A stretch of DNA of 14,309 bases from CAZGUG01 sp964625335 (GTDB taxonomy: Bacteria; Bacillota; Clostridia; Ch29), in contig CAZVBE010000037.1 of NCBI GenBank assembly GCA_964625335.1, forward strand, positions 1 to 14,309, written 5' to 3'. Shown piece by piece: positions 6,009 through 12,171 of the stretch. Below the pieces are notes generated by a model. That model had not been told where the DNA came from. It did not search any database and saw only the letters and a program-made list of their open reading frames with translations. Each line of letters begins with the position of its first letter. Positions within the stretch are counted from its first letter, which is position 1. Position numbers and translations under genes: made by a program.

Positions 6009-7928
6009 ATGAAGGCTAAAAATATATATCTGTCCAGCAAGGAACTGGATGAGGCAGTGGACGAGTTTACAGCCTGCCTTAAGGATTATTTCGACAATTA
6101 TAAAACCGAGGAAGTGGACACAGCCCTTTCACTGGGCAGGGTTACCGCCGGGCCGGTATATGCAAAACTTTCATCACCCCATTTTAACGCCTCGGCCATG
6201 GACGGGATAGCCCTGGACGCATCGGTAACCTTTGGGGCAAGCGAGCGTAACAGGGTGCGGTTATTTGAGGGGAAGGATTATCTGGTGGTTGATACCGGTG
6301 ACCCTATACCTCCGCAGCATAATGCGGTAATCATGTCAGAGAACCTTATTGAGACCGCAGAGGGAGAGGTGGAGATATATTCGGCGGCGACACCCTGGCA
6401 AAACGTAAGGCCGATAGGGGAAGACATCGTGCAGAGTGAACTGATTATTCCCACCTTTCATAAAATAAGGCCGGTGGATATCGGAGCCATGCTGGGCGGG
6501 GGCGTAAATACGGTGAAGGTGATAAAAAAACCCCTTGTAACTATAATTCCAACCGGTACGGAACTGATACTGCCCGGAGAACCTCTTAAGGAGGGCAGCC
6601 TGATAGAATACAACTCCCATATATTTGCCGGGCTGATTGAGGAATGGGGCGGCGCGCCGTACAGGTATAAGCCCGTTCCCGACGTGTACCAAGACATAAA
6701 AAGCGCGCTGCTTAAGGCTGTAGAAGACAGCGATATGGTACTTATAAACGCCGGCTCGTCTGCGGGCAGGGAGGACTTTACAAAGGATATTATCCGGGAG
6801 CTTGGAGAGGTAATAACCCATGGGATAGCCATAAAACCCGGCAGTCCGGCAATACTGGGCATAGTCATGGGTAAACCGGTGGTGGGAATACCGGGCTATC
6901 CGGTTTCGGCATATATGGTGATGGAAAATATAGTTAAACCCCTTATTTGCAATTACCTTCGATTGACGGCAAAACCCTGGCAGGAGGTGGAGGCAATATC
7001 CTCCAGAAGGATGGTATCATCACTGAAAAACAAAGAGTTCGTGAGGGTAAAGCTCGGTAAGGTTGGGAACAAGCTTATTGCAACCCCGCTGACCAGGGGT
7101 GCCGGGGTGGTTATGTCGCTGGTGCGGGCGGACGGGATACTTGCCATTCCACAGAACAGCGAGGGAGTAGATGCCGGCGAAGCTGTAAATGTAAGGCTTT
7201 TAAAAGACCTGGAGGATATCGAAAATACTATAGTGTGCATTGGCAGTCACGACCCCGTAATCGACCTTTTGGCAAACGAAATTCATTACCAGAACCAAAA
7301 GCTCCACCTTGCCTCGGCCCATGTTGGCAGTATGGGCGGTATAATGGCCCTTTTAAGGGGAGAGACCCATATAGCCGGTGTACACCTTTTGGATGAGGTG
7401 ACGGGAGAGTACAATATCAGCTATATAAAGAAATATCTTGGCAATAAGCGAATCGCTCTTATCAAGCTGGTAAGCAGGATACAGGGTTTTATGGTAAAGA
7501 AGGGCAATCCCAAAGGAATAAGAGATTTTTCCGACCTTGCGGGGAAAAGGGTGAGTTTTGTCAACAGGCAGAAGGGTTCGGGGACAAGGCTTCTGTTGGA
7601 TTACAAACTTAAGGAGGAAGGAATTGATCCGGCGGGTATCTCCGGGTACCAAAGGGAGGAGTTTACTCATATGTCGGTGGCGGCGGCGGTGGCATTTTCA
7701 AATATTGATACGGGGCTTGGCGTGTATTCGGCGGCCTGCGCCCTGGGGCTTGATTTTGTCCCTGTTTGTAACGAAGAATACGACCTGGCGGTTCCTGTGG
7801 ATTTCCTGGAAGAGCCAAATATTGAGCTTATGCTGGAAACAATAAAGGAAGACGCTTTCAAAGAAAAGGTAAGGGATATGGGAGGTTATTCCCTTGATAG
7901 GACAGGGGAGATTGTGTTAATTGACTGA
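6009..7928 (+). CDS. moeA: MoeA paralogue fused to a C-terminal periplasmic-binding-protein-like domain
   Basis: The 639-aa protein has a MoeA-like region (about 1-403) and a second domain (about 405-639). The MoeA part has SAMDGIAL (62-69), GEDI (137-140), PTGTEL (181-186), NAGSSAGREDF (247-257), KPGSP (276-280) and GIPGYPVS (293-300). The usual STGDEL aspartate is replaced by Thr184. The C-terminal part begins VCIGSHDPVIDLL and contains VNRQKGSGTR at 518-527. This is the pattern of the PBP-like (type 2 binding protein, LysR-effector-like) domain found in long bacterial and archaeal MoeA proteins. It has no signal peptide, so it is cytosolic and may bind a small ligand such as an oxyanion. 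The ATG follows AAGGAGGG by about 7 nt, 12 nt after the first moeA. Family and fusion are firm; ligand and metal preference are not known. Confidence 0.9.
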   Translation: MKAKNIYLSSKELDEAVDEFTACLKDYFDNYKTEEVDTALSLGRVTAGPVYAKLSSPHFNASAMDGIALDASVTFGASERNRVRLFEGKDYLVVDTGDPIPPQHNAVIMSENLIETAEGEVEIYSAATPWQNVRPIGEDIVQSELIIPTFHKIRPVDIGAMLGGGVNTVKVIKKPLVTIIPTGTELILPGEPLKEGSLIEYNSHIFAGLIEEWGGAPYRYKPVPDVYQDIKSALLKAVEDSDMVLINAGSSAGREDFTKDIIRELGEVITHGIAIKPGSPAILGIVMGKPVVGIPGYPVSAYMVMENIVKPLICNYLRLTAKPWQEVEAISSRRMVSSLKNKEFVRVKLGKVGNKLIATPLTRGAGVVMSLVRADGILAIPQNSEGVDAGEAVNVRLLKDLEDIENTIVCIGSHDPVIDLLANEIHYQNQKLHLASAHVGSMGGIMALLRGETHIAGVHLLDEVTGEYNISYIKKYLGNKRIALIKLVSRIQGFMVKKGNPKGIRDFSDLAGKRVSFVNRQKGSGTRLLLDYKLKEEGIDPAGISGYQREEFTHMSVAAAVAFSNIDTGLGVYSAACALGLDFVPVCNEEYDLAVPVDFLEEPNIELMLETIKEDAFKEKVRDMGGYSLDRTGEIVLID

Positions 7929-7940
7929 GGGGGTGTATGC

Positions 7941-8906
7941 ATGAAGGATACGTATAACAGACAGGTTGATTACATGAGGATTTCGGTAACCGACCGGTGC
8001 AACCTGCGGTGTTTTTATTGTATGCCCGAAGAGGGCGTCTGTAAAATGGACCACCGGGATGTGCTCAGATATGAGGAAATAATAAGGATAGTCCGTCAGG
8101 GGGCTGAGCTTGGTATTTCCAGGATACGGCTGACAGGAGGAGAACCCCTGGTAAGGTCGGATATTCAGGACCTGATAAAGGGAATAAAGAATATTGAAGG
8201 TATAGAGGATGTTTCCCTTACCACAAATGGTCTGCTTCTGAAGGACATGGCAGGCAGCTTGAAAAAAGCAGGTCTTGACAGAGTGAATATAAGCCTTGAT
8301 TCGCTGTCGCCGGATAAATACAGAGAGATTACCAGAGGCGGAGATATAAACAAAGTGTTCCAGGGTATTAACGCATGCATGGAAGAGGGTATTAAACCAA
8401 TTAAGATTAACGTAGTCTTGATGAAGGGTGTAAACGATGATGAGATAGAGGAGTTTGCAAGGCTGACAAGGATACTGCCGGTGGGAGTAAGGTTTATAGA
8501 GGTGATGCCAATCGGCCATGCATCAGAGTTTTTTCAAGCCTATTATATTTCAAACGACAGTGTTATGGAAAGGCTGCCGGGCCTTATACCCGCTGCCAAG
8601 GGCAGGGGCAGCGGTCCTGCGGTAAATTACAGATTGCCCGGAGCTTTAGGCACTGTGGGATTTATCGGGGCCTTAAGCCATAATTTCTGTGACAGGTGCA
8701 ACAGAATCCGGCTGACTGCCGATGGCAAAATAAAGCCCTGTCTGCACAGCGACCTTGAGGTGGATTTAAAGCCCTCTTTAAGACAGGGCAAAGGGGAACT
8801 GATTGACGTATTAGGTTATGCCATAGCGCTTAAACCAAGAAGGCACAGCATGGATGATTTGAACAGGGCAAATGGAGACAGGGATATGTACCAGATAGGA
8901 GGTTGA
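7941..8906 (+). CDS. moaA: GTP 3',8-cyclase MoaA (radical SAM)
   Basis: MoaA catalyses the first step of molybdopterin synthesis, the radical-SAM conversion of GTP to 3',8-cyclo-7,8-dihydro-GTP. The 321-aa protein has the N-terminal radical-SAM [4Fe-4S] motif C20-x3-C24-x2-C27 and the SAM-binding LTGGEPL at 64-70. Cys250, Cys253 and Cys267 (NFCDRCNRIRLT...KPCL) ligate the second cluster, which binds GTP. The C-terminal Gly-Gly (320-321), needed for activity, is present. It is cytosolic and should act with MoaC, which starts 4 nt after its stop. The ATG lies about 8 nt after a G-rich ribosome site (GAGGGGG). Confidence 0.96.
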   Translation: MKDTYNRQVDYMRISVTDRCNLRCFYCMPEEGVCKMDHRDVLRYEEIIRIVRQGAELGISRIRLTGGEPLVRSDIQDLIKGIKNIEGIEDVSLTTNGLLLKDMAGSLKKAGLDRVNISLDSLSPDKYREITRGGDINKVFQGINACMEEGIKPIKINVVLMKGVNDDEIEEFARLTRILPVGVRFIEVMPIGHASEFFQAYYISNDSVMERLPGLIPAAKGRGSGPAVNYRLPGALGTVGFIGALSHNFCDRCNRIRLTADGKIKPCLHSDLEVDLKPSLRQGKGELIDVLGYAIALKPRRHSMDDLNRANGDRDMYQIGG

Positions 8907-8910
8907 TTTT

Positions 8911-9417
8911 ATGGAACTTACTCATATTGACGGCCAGGGCCGTGCAAGGATGGTAAATGTCGGTGGCAAGAATATTACCGACAGGAAGGCCGTAGCCCGG
9001 GGAAGGGTATATATGAAACCCGCAACCCTTGAACTGATGGAAAGGGGCAGCATGAAAAAAGGGGACGTTTTGGGGGTGGCCCAGGTTGCCGGTATCATGG
9101 GAGCGAAAAAAACCCCGGATATAATCCCTATGTGTCATCCTCTCAATATAGACGGAATTGATATGACTCTTGAAATAAACCGGGAGCTTGTGGCGGTGGA
9201 TATAAAGGCCGAGGTTACCGTCCCGGGGAAGACCGGGGTGGAGATGGAAGCTCTTACCGCGGTAGCGGTGGCAGCATTGACGGTTTATGATATGTGCAAG
9301 GCGGTGGATAGGGAAATGGTGATAGGTGATATCGAGTTGGTTGAGAAATCCGGAGGCAAATCCGGAAAATATGTTAAGGAGGGCGGCTCAAATGAAGGGA
9401 AAAGTGATTGCCGTTAA
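8911..9417 (+). CDS. moaC: Cyclic pyranopterin monophosphate synthase MoaC
   Basis: MoaC converts the MoaA product to cyclic pyranopterin monophosphate (precursor Z). The 168-aa length is normal. The family signatures are PMCHPLNIDGID at 73-84, containing the active-site histidine region, and MEALTAVAVAALTVYDMCKA at 112-131, with the conserved Glu, Asp and Lys. The start follows AGGAGG at about 8898-8903. The last 26 nt overlap the MOSC gene, so the C-terminal GGSNEGKSDCR is probably a flexible tail and the two are translationally coupled. Confidence 0.95.
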   Translation: MELTHIDGQGRARMVNVGGKNITDRKAVARGRVYMKPATLELMERGSMKKGDVLGVAQVAGIMGAKKTPDIIPMCHPLNIDGIDMTLEINRELVAVDIKAEVTVPGKTGVEMEALTAVAVAALTVYDMCKAVDREMVIGDIELVEKSGGKSGKYVKEGGSNEGKSDCR

Positions 9418-9832
9418 TATCAGCGAAAAAAAAGGGCAAATAAAGAAGCCGATTGAAAAGGGAAACTTTATAAAAGACTTCGGCCTGGAGGGGGATGCCC
9501 ATGCAGGCAAATGGCACAGGCAGATAAGCCTGCTGGCGCAGGAGAGCATAGATAAGATGAAGGCATTGGGTATTGAGGGCCTGTGTACCGGGAAATTTGC
9601 GGAGAACATTACCACCGAGGGTATAATACTTCATACCATTGGTGTAGGCTCAAGAATTAAAGCAGGAGAAGTGGTTTTGGAAATAAGCCAGATTGGAAAG
9701 GAATGCCACCATGGGTGTGAGGTATTTAAACAGGTCGGAAAGTGCATTATGCCTACCGAGGGCATCTTTGCCAAGGTTATAGAGGGCGGCACAATAAAGG
9801 CGGGAGACGGTATTAAGGTACTGCAGGGCTAA
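9392..9832 (+). CDS. MOSC-domain protein (molybdenum cofactor-associated)
   Basis: MOSC domains are found at the C-terminus of Moco sulfurases and in stand-alone proteins thought to handle sulfur or the cofactor. The 146-aa protein consists almost entirely of the domain: GLEGDAHAG (31-39), HRQISLLAQESI (42-53), CTGKFAENITTEG (65-77) and a cysteine-rich stretch with C105, C109 and C118 before MPTEGIFAKVIEGG. C118 sits where MOSC proteins usually have their conserved cysteine. An upstream in-frame ATG at 9326 is rejected; the ATG at 9392 follows AAGGAGGG by about 8 nt. It overlaps moaC by 26 nt and ends the operon. In many clostridia a mogA-type domain or gene accompanies it, but none is seen here. 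Confidence 0.88.
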   Translation: MKGKVIAVNISEKKGQIKKPIEKGNFIKDFGLEGDAHAGKWHRQISLLAQESIDKMKALGIEGLCTGKFAENITTEGIILHTIGVGSRIKAGEVVLEISQIGKECHHGCEVFKQVGKCIMPTEGIFAKVIEGGTIKAGDGIKVLQG

Positions 9833-9850
9833 AGGCCTGACAATACAATG

Positions 9851-9879
9851 AAAAAGCCGCTTAATCTTAGCGGCTTTTT
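9851..9879. terminator. Bidirectional terminator between the Moco operon and the glutaredoxin gene
   Basis: An 11-bp perfect stem, AAAAAGCCGCT (9851-9861) with its complement (9869-9879), encloses a 7-nt loop. It has A5 on one side and T5 on the other. It lies between convergent genes, 18 nt after the MOSC stop and 21 nt beyond the glutaredoxin stop, so it can serve both strands. Confidence 0.88.
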
Positions 9880-9900
9880 GGGTCTTTGCTTTTTGGATTA

Positions 9901-10125
9901 TTAAAGAAGCTGATCCAGTTTGGCCTGGTCGAAGCCTACGATTGTTTCATCTCCGACCAATACTATGGGTACCCCTCTATAACCCCGGCTTATCAGTTCA
10001 TTCCTTGCCTGGCTGTCGGTGCTTATATTTTTTTCTGTGTAGGCTATTTCCTTGTCCTTAAGGTATTCCTTAAGCATGTGGCAGTAGCCGCAGGTTTCAC
10101 TGGTATAAACAGTTACATTTTTCAT
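9901..10125 (-). CDS. Small glutaredoxin-like thiol-redox protein (CGYC)
   Basis: This 74-aa thioredoxin-fold protein is of the NrdH/YruB-like glutaredoxin type. The redox motif C12-G-Y-C15 follows the first beta strand (VTVYTSET), the cis-proline is in GVPIV (51-55) and the C-terminal VGFD is typical. It is a cytosolic disulfide reductant or thiol-exchange protein; the electron donor is not evident. The frame stays open upstream to 10260, but the ATG at 10125 is the real start: AGGAGGG lies 5 nt upstream and the extra 45 residues would overlap the hesB-like gene and look non-coding. It begins 10 nt after that gene's stop, so the two form an operon. Confidence 0.9.
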   Translation of the reverse strand: MKNVTVYTSETCGYCHMLKEYLKDKEIAYTEKNISTDSQARNELISRGYRGVPIVLVGDETIVGFDQAKLDQLL

Positions 10126-10135
10126 TATATCCCTC

Positions 10136-10432
10136 CTAACAATGTGACATTCCCTGGGCGTAAATACGCAGCCCTTTAAAAATAAACCCGTTTTGATAAA
10201 CAATATTAAAGTGGGGGTATTGCTTCGCAAGTTCCCTGTCGACAACAAAGCTAAATCCATCTGTTTGGGTTACTATATCGTTTTCCTTAGGCTCATCCAG
10301 AGCCAGAGCGAAGGTCGGCCCGCCTCAGCCAACGCCTGCAACGTGTATGCGCAGAGGTTTCTGCGCAGCGCCTTTGGATTCCAAAAGTCTGACCAGTTCT
10401 TCCTTTGCGCTGTCTTGTATGTTTATTTGCAT
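10136..10432 (-). CDS. HesB/IscA-like selenoprotein with in-frame TGA read as Sec36
   Basis: Reading TGA at 10327-10325 as selenocysteine gives a 98-aa HesB/IscA-like protein. The sequence around it is HVAGVG-U-GGPTFALALDE, where homologues have CGGP or the known GUGGP. Coding similarity continues across the TGA (DEPKENDIV, FVVDRELAKQY, a C-terminal Cys98), so it is not a decayed gene. The ATG at 10432 follows AGGGAGGG 5 nt upstream, and the gene has its own consensus promoter. HesB-like selenoproteins are an established bacterial family. Related proteins bind or carry iron-sulfur clusters, but this subfamily's role is unresolved. It precedes the glutaredoxin by 10 nt, suggesting a redox or Fe-S function. 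A standard gene caller would truncate or miss it. Confidence 0.87.
10286..10308 (-). promoter_or_regulatory. Candidate bacterial SECIS hairpin
   Basis: Downstream of the TGA on the - strand, GGCUC (10304-10300) pairs with GAGCC (10294-10290) around the loop UGGAU. Two further pairs form below an internal loop. The apical loop has G at its second position, about 26 nt after the UGA, which fits the usual bacterial SECIS geometry as I recall it. A competing hairpin closer to the UGA pairs GGGCC with GGCUC and leaves one bulged U. Only one of the two can form at a time. Confidence 0.45.
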
Positions 10433-10462
10433 TTGTATCCCTCCCTATCACAAATATACCAT

Positions 10463-10480
10463 CCCCCCCTATAAGGGGGT
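10463..10480. promoter_or_regulatory. G/C-tract dyad at the transcription start (possible CsoR-family operator)
   Basis: A C7 run (10463-10469) and a G5 run (10475-10479) flank TATAA, giving a 5-bp perfect stem or dyad at the predicted start of the hesB-like operon. Its position suits a repressor site or a 5'-end mRNA hairpin. G/C tracts around an AT core resemble operators of CsoR/RcnR/CstR-type sensors. The regulator is inferred and no such gene is in the window. Confidence 0.4.
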
Positions 10481-10486
10481 AATTTA

Positions 10487-10515
10487 AGTATAACAGCTGA
10501 AAAAGACTGTGTCAA
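10487..10515 (-). promoter_or_regulatory. Consensus promoter of the hesB-like/glutaredoxin operon
   Basis: On the - strand a perfect TTGACA (10515-10510) is followed after exactly 17 bp by TATACT (10492-10487), with a TGn extension just before the -10. Transcription would start near 10480, leaving a leader of about 48 nt before the selenoprotein ATG. This is the strongest promoter in the window by consensus. Confidence 0.85.
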
Positions 10516-10659
10516 TACTTCACACTATTTCTTTTTACAGGTTTATGCGATATTATACGCGAGCCTTGTTACCAGGCAGAAATTACCGGAAGATTGTGGG
10601 TAAATGGACTTGCAGCCGTTTGTTTGGATAGTTATTATTCATTGGAACATATTCTCGGG

Positions 10660-10688
10660 TTTATTTCGAAAATAAATTGTAGTATAAT
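10660..10688 (+). promoter_or_regulatory. Candidate rnf promoter
   Basis: A perfect TATAAT at 10683-10688 has a poor -35 (TTTATT, 10660-10665) at 17-bp spacing. The start would be near 10695. The weak -35 suggests regulation or activation. No better promoter is seen before rnfC. Confidence 0.5.
10661..10675. promoter_or_regulatory. AT-rich dyad overlapping the rnf -35 region
   Basis: TTATTTCGAAAATAA is a near-palindrome around TTTCGAAA. It overlaps the -35 position and resembles a second dyad downstream of the -10 box (TTATTTGAAATAA within 10693-10713). It is a possible operator half of a repressor pair; the regulator is unknown. Confidence 0.35.
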
Positions 10689-10692
10689 TAAG

Positions 10693-10713
10693 TGTGTTAT
10701 TTGAAATAATACA
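10693..10713. promoter_or_regulatory. 21-bp dyad at the rnf transcription start
   Basis: TGTGTTATT (10693-10701) and AATAATACA (10705-10713) form a 9-bp dyad (one G-T pair) around TGA, followed by T7 (10714-10720). It coincides with the predicted start, so it is more likely an operator than a terminator of the rnf transcript. It has an odd-centred 7-1-7-like layout. Confidence 0.4.
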
Positions 10714-10720
10714 TTTTTTT

Positions 10721-10800
10721 GTAGATTTTACTCTGTCGCAGGCACAGGCTGCTGGCGGCAAAATGATGACAAGACGCAAGAAATCGACATTCTTTTTATC
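10721..10800 (+). other. Untranslated rnf leader with possible long-range helix
   Basis: About 90 nt between the dyad and the rnfC ribosome site have no convincing open frame. TGTCG (10734-10738) can pair with CGACA (10785-10789), enclosing a G/C-rich segment (10741-10759) and GACGCAAG. I do not recognise a known RNA class. The ribosome site AAAGGAG (10801-10807) lies outside the helix. Confidence 0.25.
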
Positions 10801-10814
10801 AAAGGAGTGAAAAA

Positions 10815-12152
10815 ATGCCAATGAAGCTATTAACATTTAAAGGAGGTATACATCCTCCTCACAATAAACACAAAACCAAAGGCCTTTCTTTGGAAAAGGC
10901 GAAGGTTCCGGATCTGGTAATAATACCACTTCAGCAGCATATTGGCGCACCCTGTGAACCGGTTGTCAAGGTTGGAGAAGAGGTAAAGCTGGGACAAAAG
11001 GTTGGCGAACCAAAGGGTTTTGTTGGGGCGCCGGTGCATTCCAGCGTATCGGGCAAGGTTGCAGCCATTGAGAAAAGGCCTCATCCGGGAGGAGGAATGG
11101 TATTGGCTGTGGTAATAGAATCCGATGGTCTTGACACTCCCGACGAAAACGTCAAGCCCAAAGAAAAACTTGAGGATCTTACAGCCGATCAGATAAAAAA
11201 CATTATGAGGGAAGCCGGTCTTGTGGGTATGGGAGGAGCTGCCTTCCCAACGCAGGTCAAATTTTCTCCTCCACCCGACAAGAAAATTGATACGGTTATT
11301 CTAAATGGAGCCGAATGCGAACCGTATCTTACCTCAGACCACAGACTAATGCTTGAGAGGTCCAAAGATGTAGTGAACGGGATTAAAGCGATGATGAAGG
11401 CTGTCAATGTAGAAAAAGGTTATATTGCAATAGAGGAGAATAAGCCGGATGCCATTAAAGCGGTAACCGAGGCTGCCAAAGGAGAAGAAAGCATTAAGGT
11501 TGTTGCCCTTAAAGCCAAATACCCGCAGGGCGCGGAAAAACAGCTTATCAAGGCATGTACCGGCAGGGAAGTTCCTTCGGGCGGATTGCCAATGGACAGC
11601 GGCGTCATTGTAAACAATGTGGGTACTGCCGCAGCGCTGGCCTGTGCTATTGATACAGGGATGCCTTTGGTGGAAAGGATAGTAACTGTTACCGGCAGCG
11701 GTATCAAAGAGCCCCGGAACCTTATTGTCAGAATAGGTACGCCCTTTGCTGACGTAATAGAGCAGTGCGGAGGTTTGGAGGATGACATTGGAAAGATAAT
11801 CCATGGAGGACCTATGATGGGTATAGCCCAGTATACCATTGAGGTACCTGTTATTAAAGGAACCTCCGGTATGCTGATACTAAAGGAACAAGACCTTGGG
11901 CTTTCACAGGAATCTCCCTGTATAAAATGTGCCAAGTGCGTTGATGCATGCCCGATAGGTCTTATGCCTACAAAGCTGGAAGGCTTTGCACAGAAAGGTA
12001 TGATGCAGGAAGCGGAAGAATATAACGCGGTGGATTGTATAGAATGCGGAAGCTGTTCCTTCGTATGTCCTGCCAAGAGGCCACTGGTTGAAAGAATCCG
12101 GCTGATAAAGGCCGATATTATAGCAGAGAGACGGAAAGCAAAACAAGCCTGA
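10815..12152 (+). CDS. rnfC: Ion-translocating ferredoxin:NAD+ oxidoreductase subunit RnfC
   Basis: RnfC is the peripheral NADH/FMN- and Fe-S-binding subunit of the Rnf complex, which couples ferredoxin oxidation to NAD+ reduction and Na+ or H+ pumping. The 445-aa length matches Firmicute RnfC. The N-terminal RnfC barrel-sandwich region includes FKGGIHPPHNK. The glycine-rich flavin/nucleotide motif GLVGMGGAAFPTQVK is at 135-149 and NGAECEPYLTSDHR at 164-177. Two ferredoxin-like [4Fe-4S] motifs follow: C369/C372/C375/C379 and C408/C411/C414/C418. AAAGGAG lies 7 nt before the ATG. A second ATG two codons in is a minor alternative. The gene is first of a rnfCDGE series, in the order usual for clostridia. 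Confidence 0.96.
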   Translation: MPMKLLTFKGGIHPPHNKHKTKGLSLEKAKVPDLVIIPLQQHIGAPCEPVVKVGEEVKLGQKVGEPKGFVGAPVHSSVSGKVAAIEKRPHPGGGMVLAVVIESDGLDTPDENVKPKEKLEDLTADQIKNIMREAGLVGMGGAAFPTQVKFSPPPDKKIDTVILNGAECEPYLTSDHRLMLERSKDVVNGIKAMMKAVNVEKGYIAIEENKPDAIKAVTEAAKGEESIKVVALKAKYPQGAEKQLIKACTGREVPSGGLPMDSGVIVNNVGTAAALACAIDTGMPLVERIVTVTGSGIKEPRNLIVRIGTPFADVIEQCGGLEDDIGKIIHGGPMMGIAQYTIEVPVIKGTSGMLILKEQDLGLSQESPCIKCAKCVDACPIGLMPTKLEGFAQKGMMQEAEEYNAVDCIECGSCSFVCPAKRPLVERIRLIKADIIAERRKAKQA

Positions 12153-12171
12153 TAGGATAGGAGGGAAAGCT

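Noticed and set aside
9326..9391. Upstream ATG for the MOSC gene
   Set aside because: It would deeply overlap moaC and add unrelated residues; the ATG at 9392 has a strong ribosome site and matches the family start.
10126..10260. 45-residue N-terminal extension of the glutaredoxin frame
   Set aside because: It overlaps the hesB-like gene in another frame, while an ideal ribosome site sits just before the ATG at 10125.
10325..10327. TGA as a nonsense mutation or sequencing error in the HesB-like gene
   Set aside because: The TGA falls exactly at the Cys/Sec position of the family, the rest of the frame is intact, and a candidate SECIS follows.
10693..10713. Rex operator at the rnf promoter
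   Set aside because: Half-sites TGTTA and TAATA are one base too far apart and the dyad centre falls on a base, unlike the Rex consensus.
10693..10720. Stem plus T7 as an intrinsic terminator before rnfC
   Set aside because: It coincides with the predicted transcription start and no co-directional gene lies upstream; the stem is also AT-rich.
10741..10780. Cyclic di-GMP (GEMM-I) riboswitch in the rnf leader, suggested by GCACAGG and GACGCAAG
   Set aside because: The GGCAAACC strand, its helix partner and the GNRA-capped stem are absent; only short words match.
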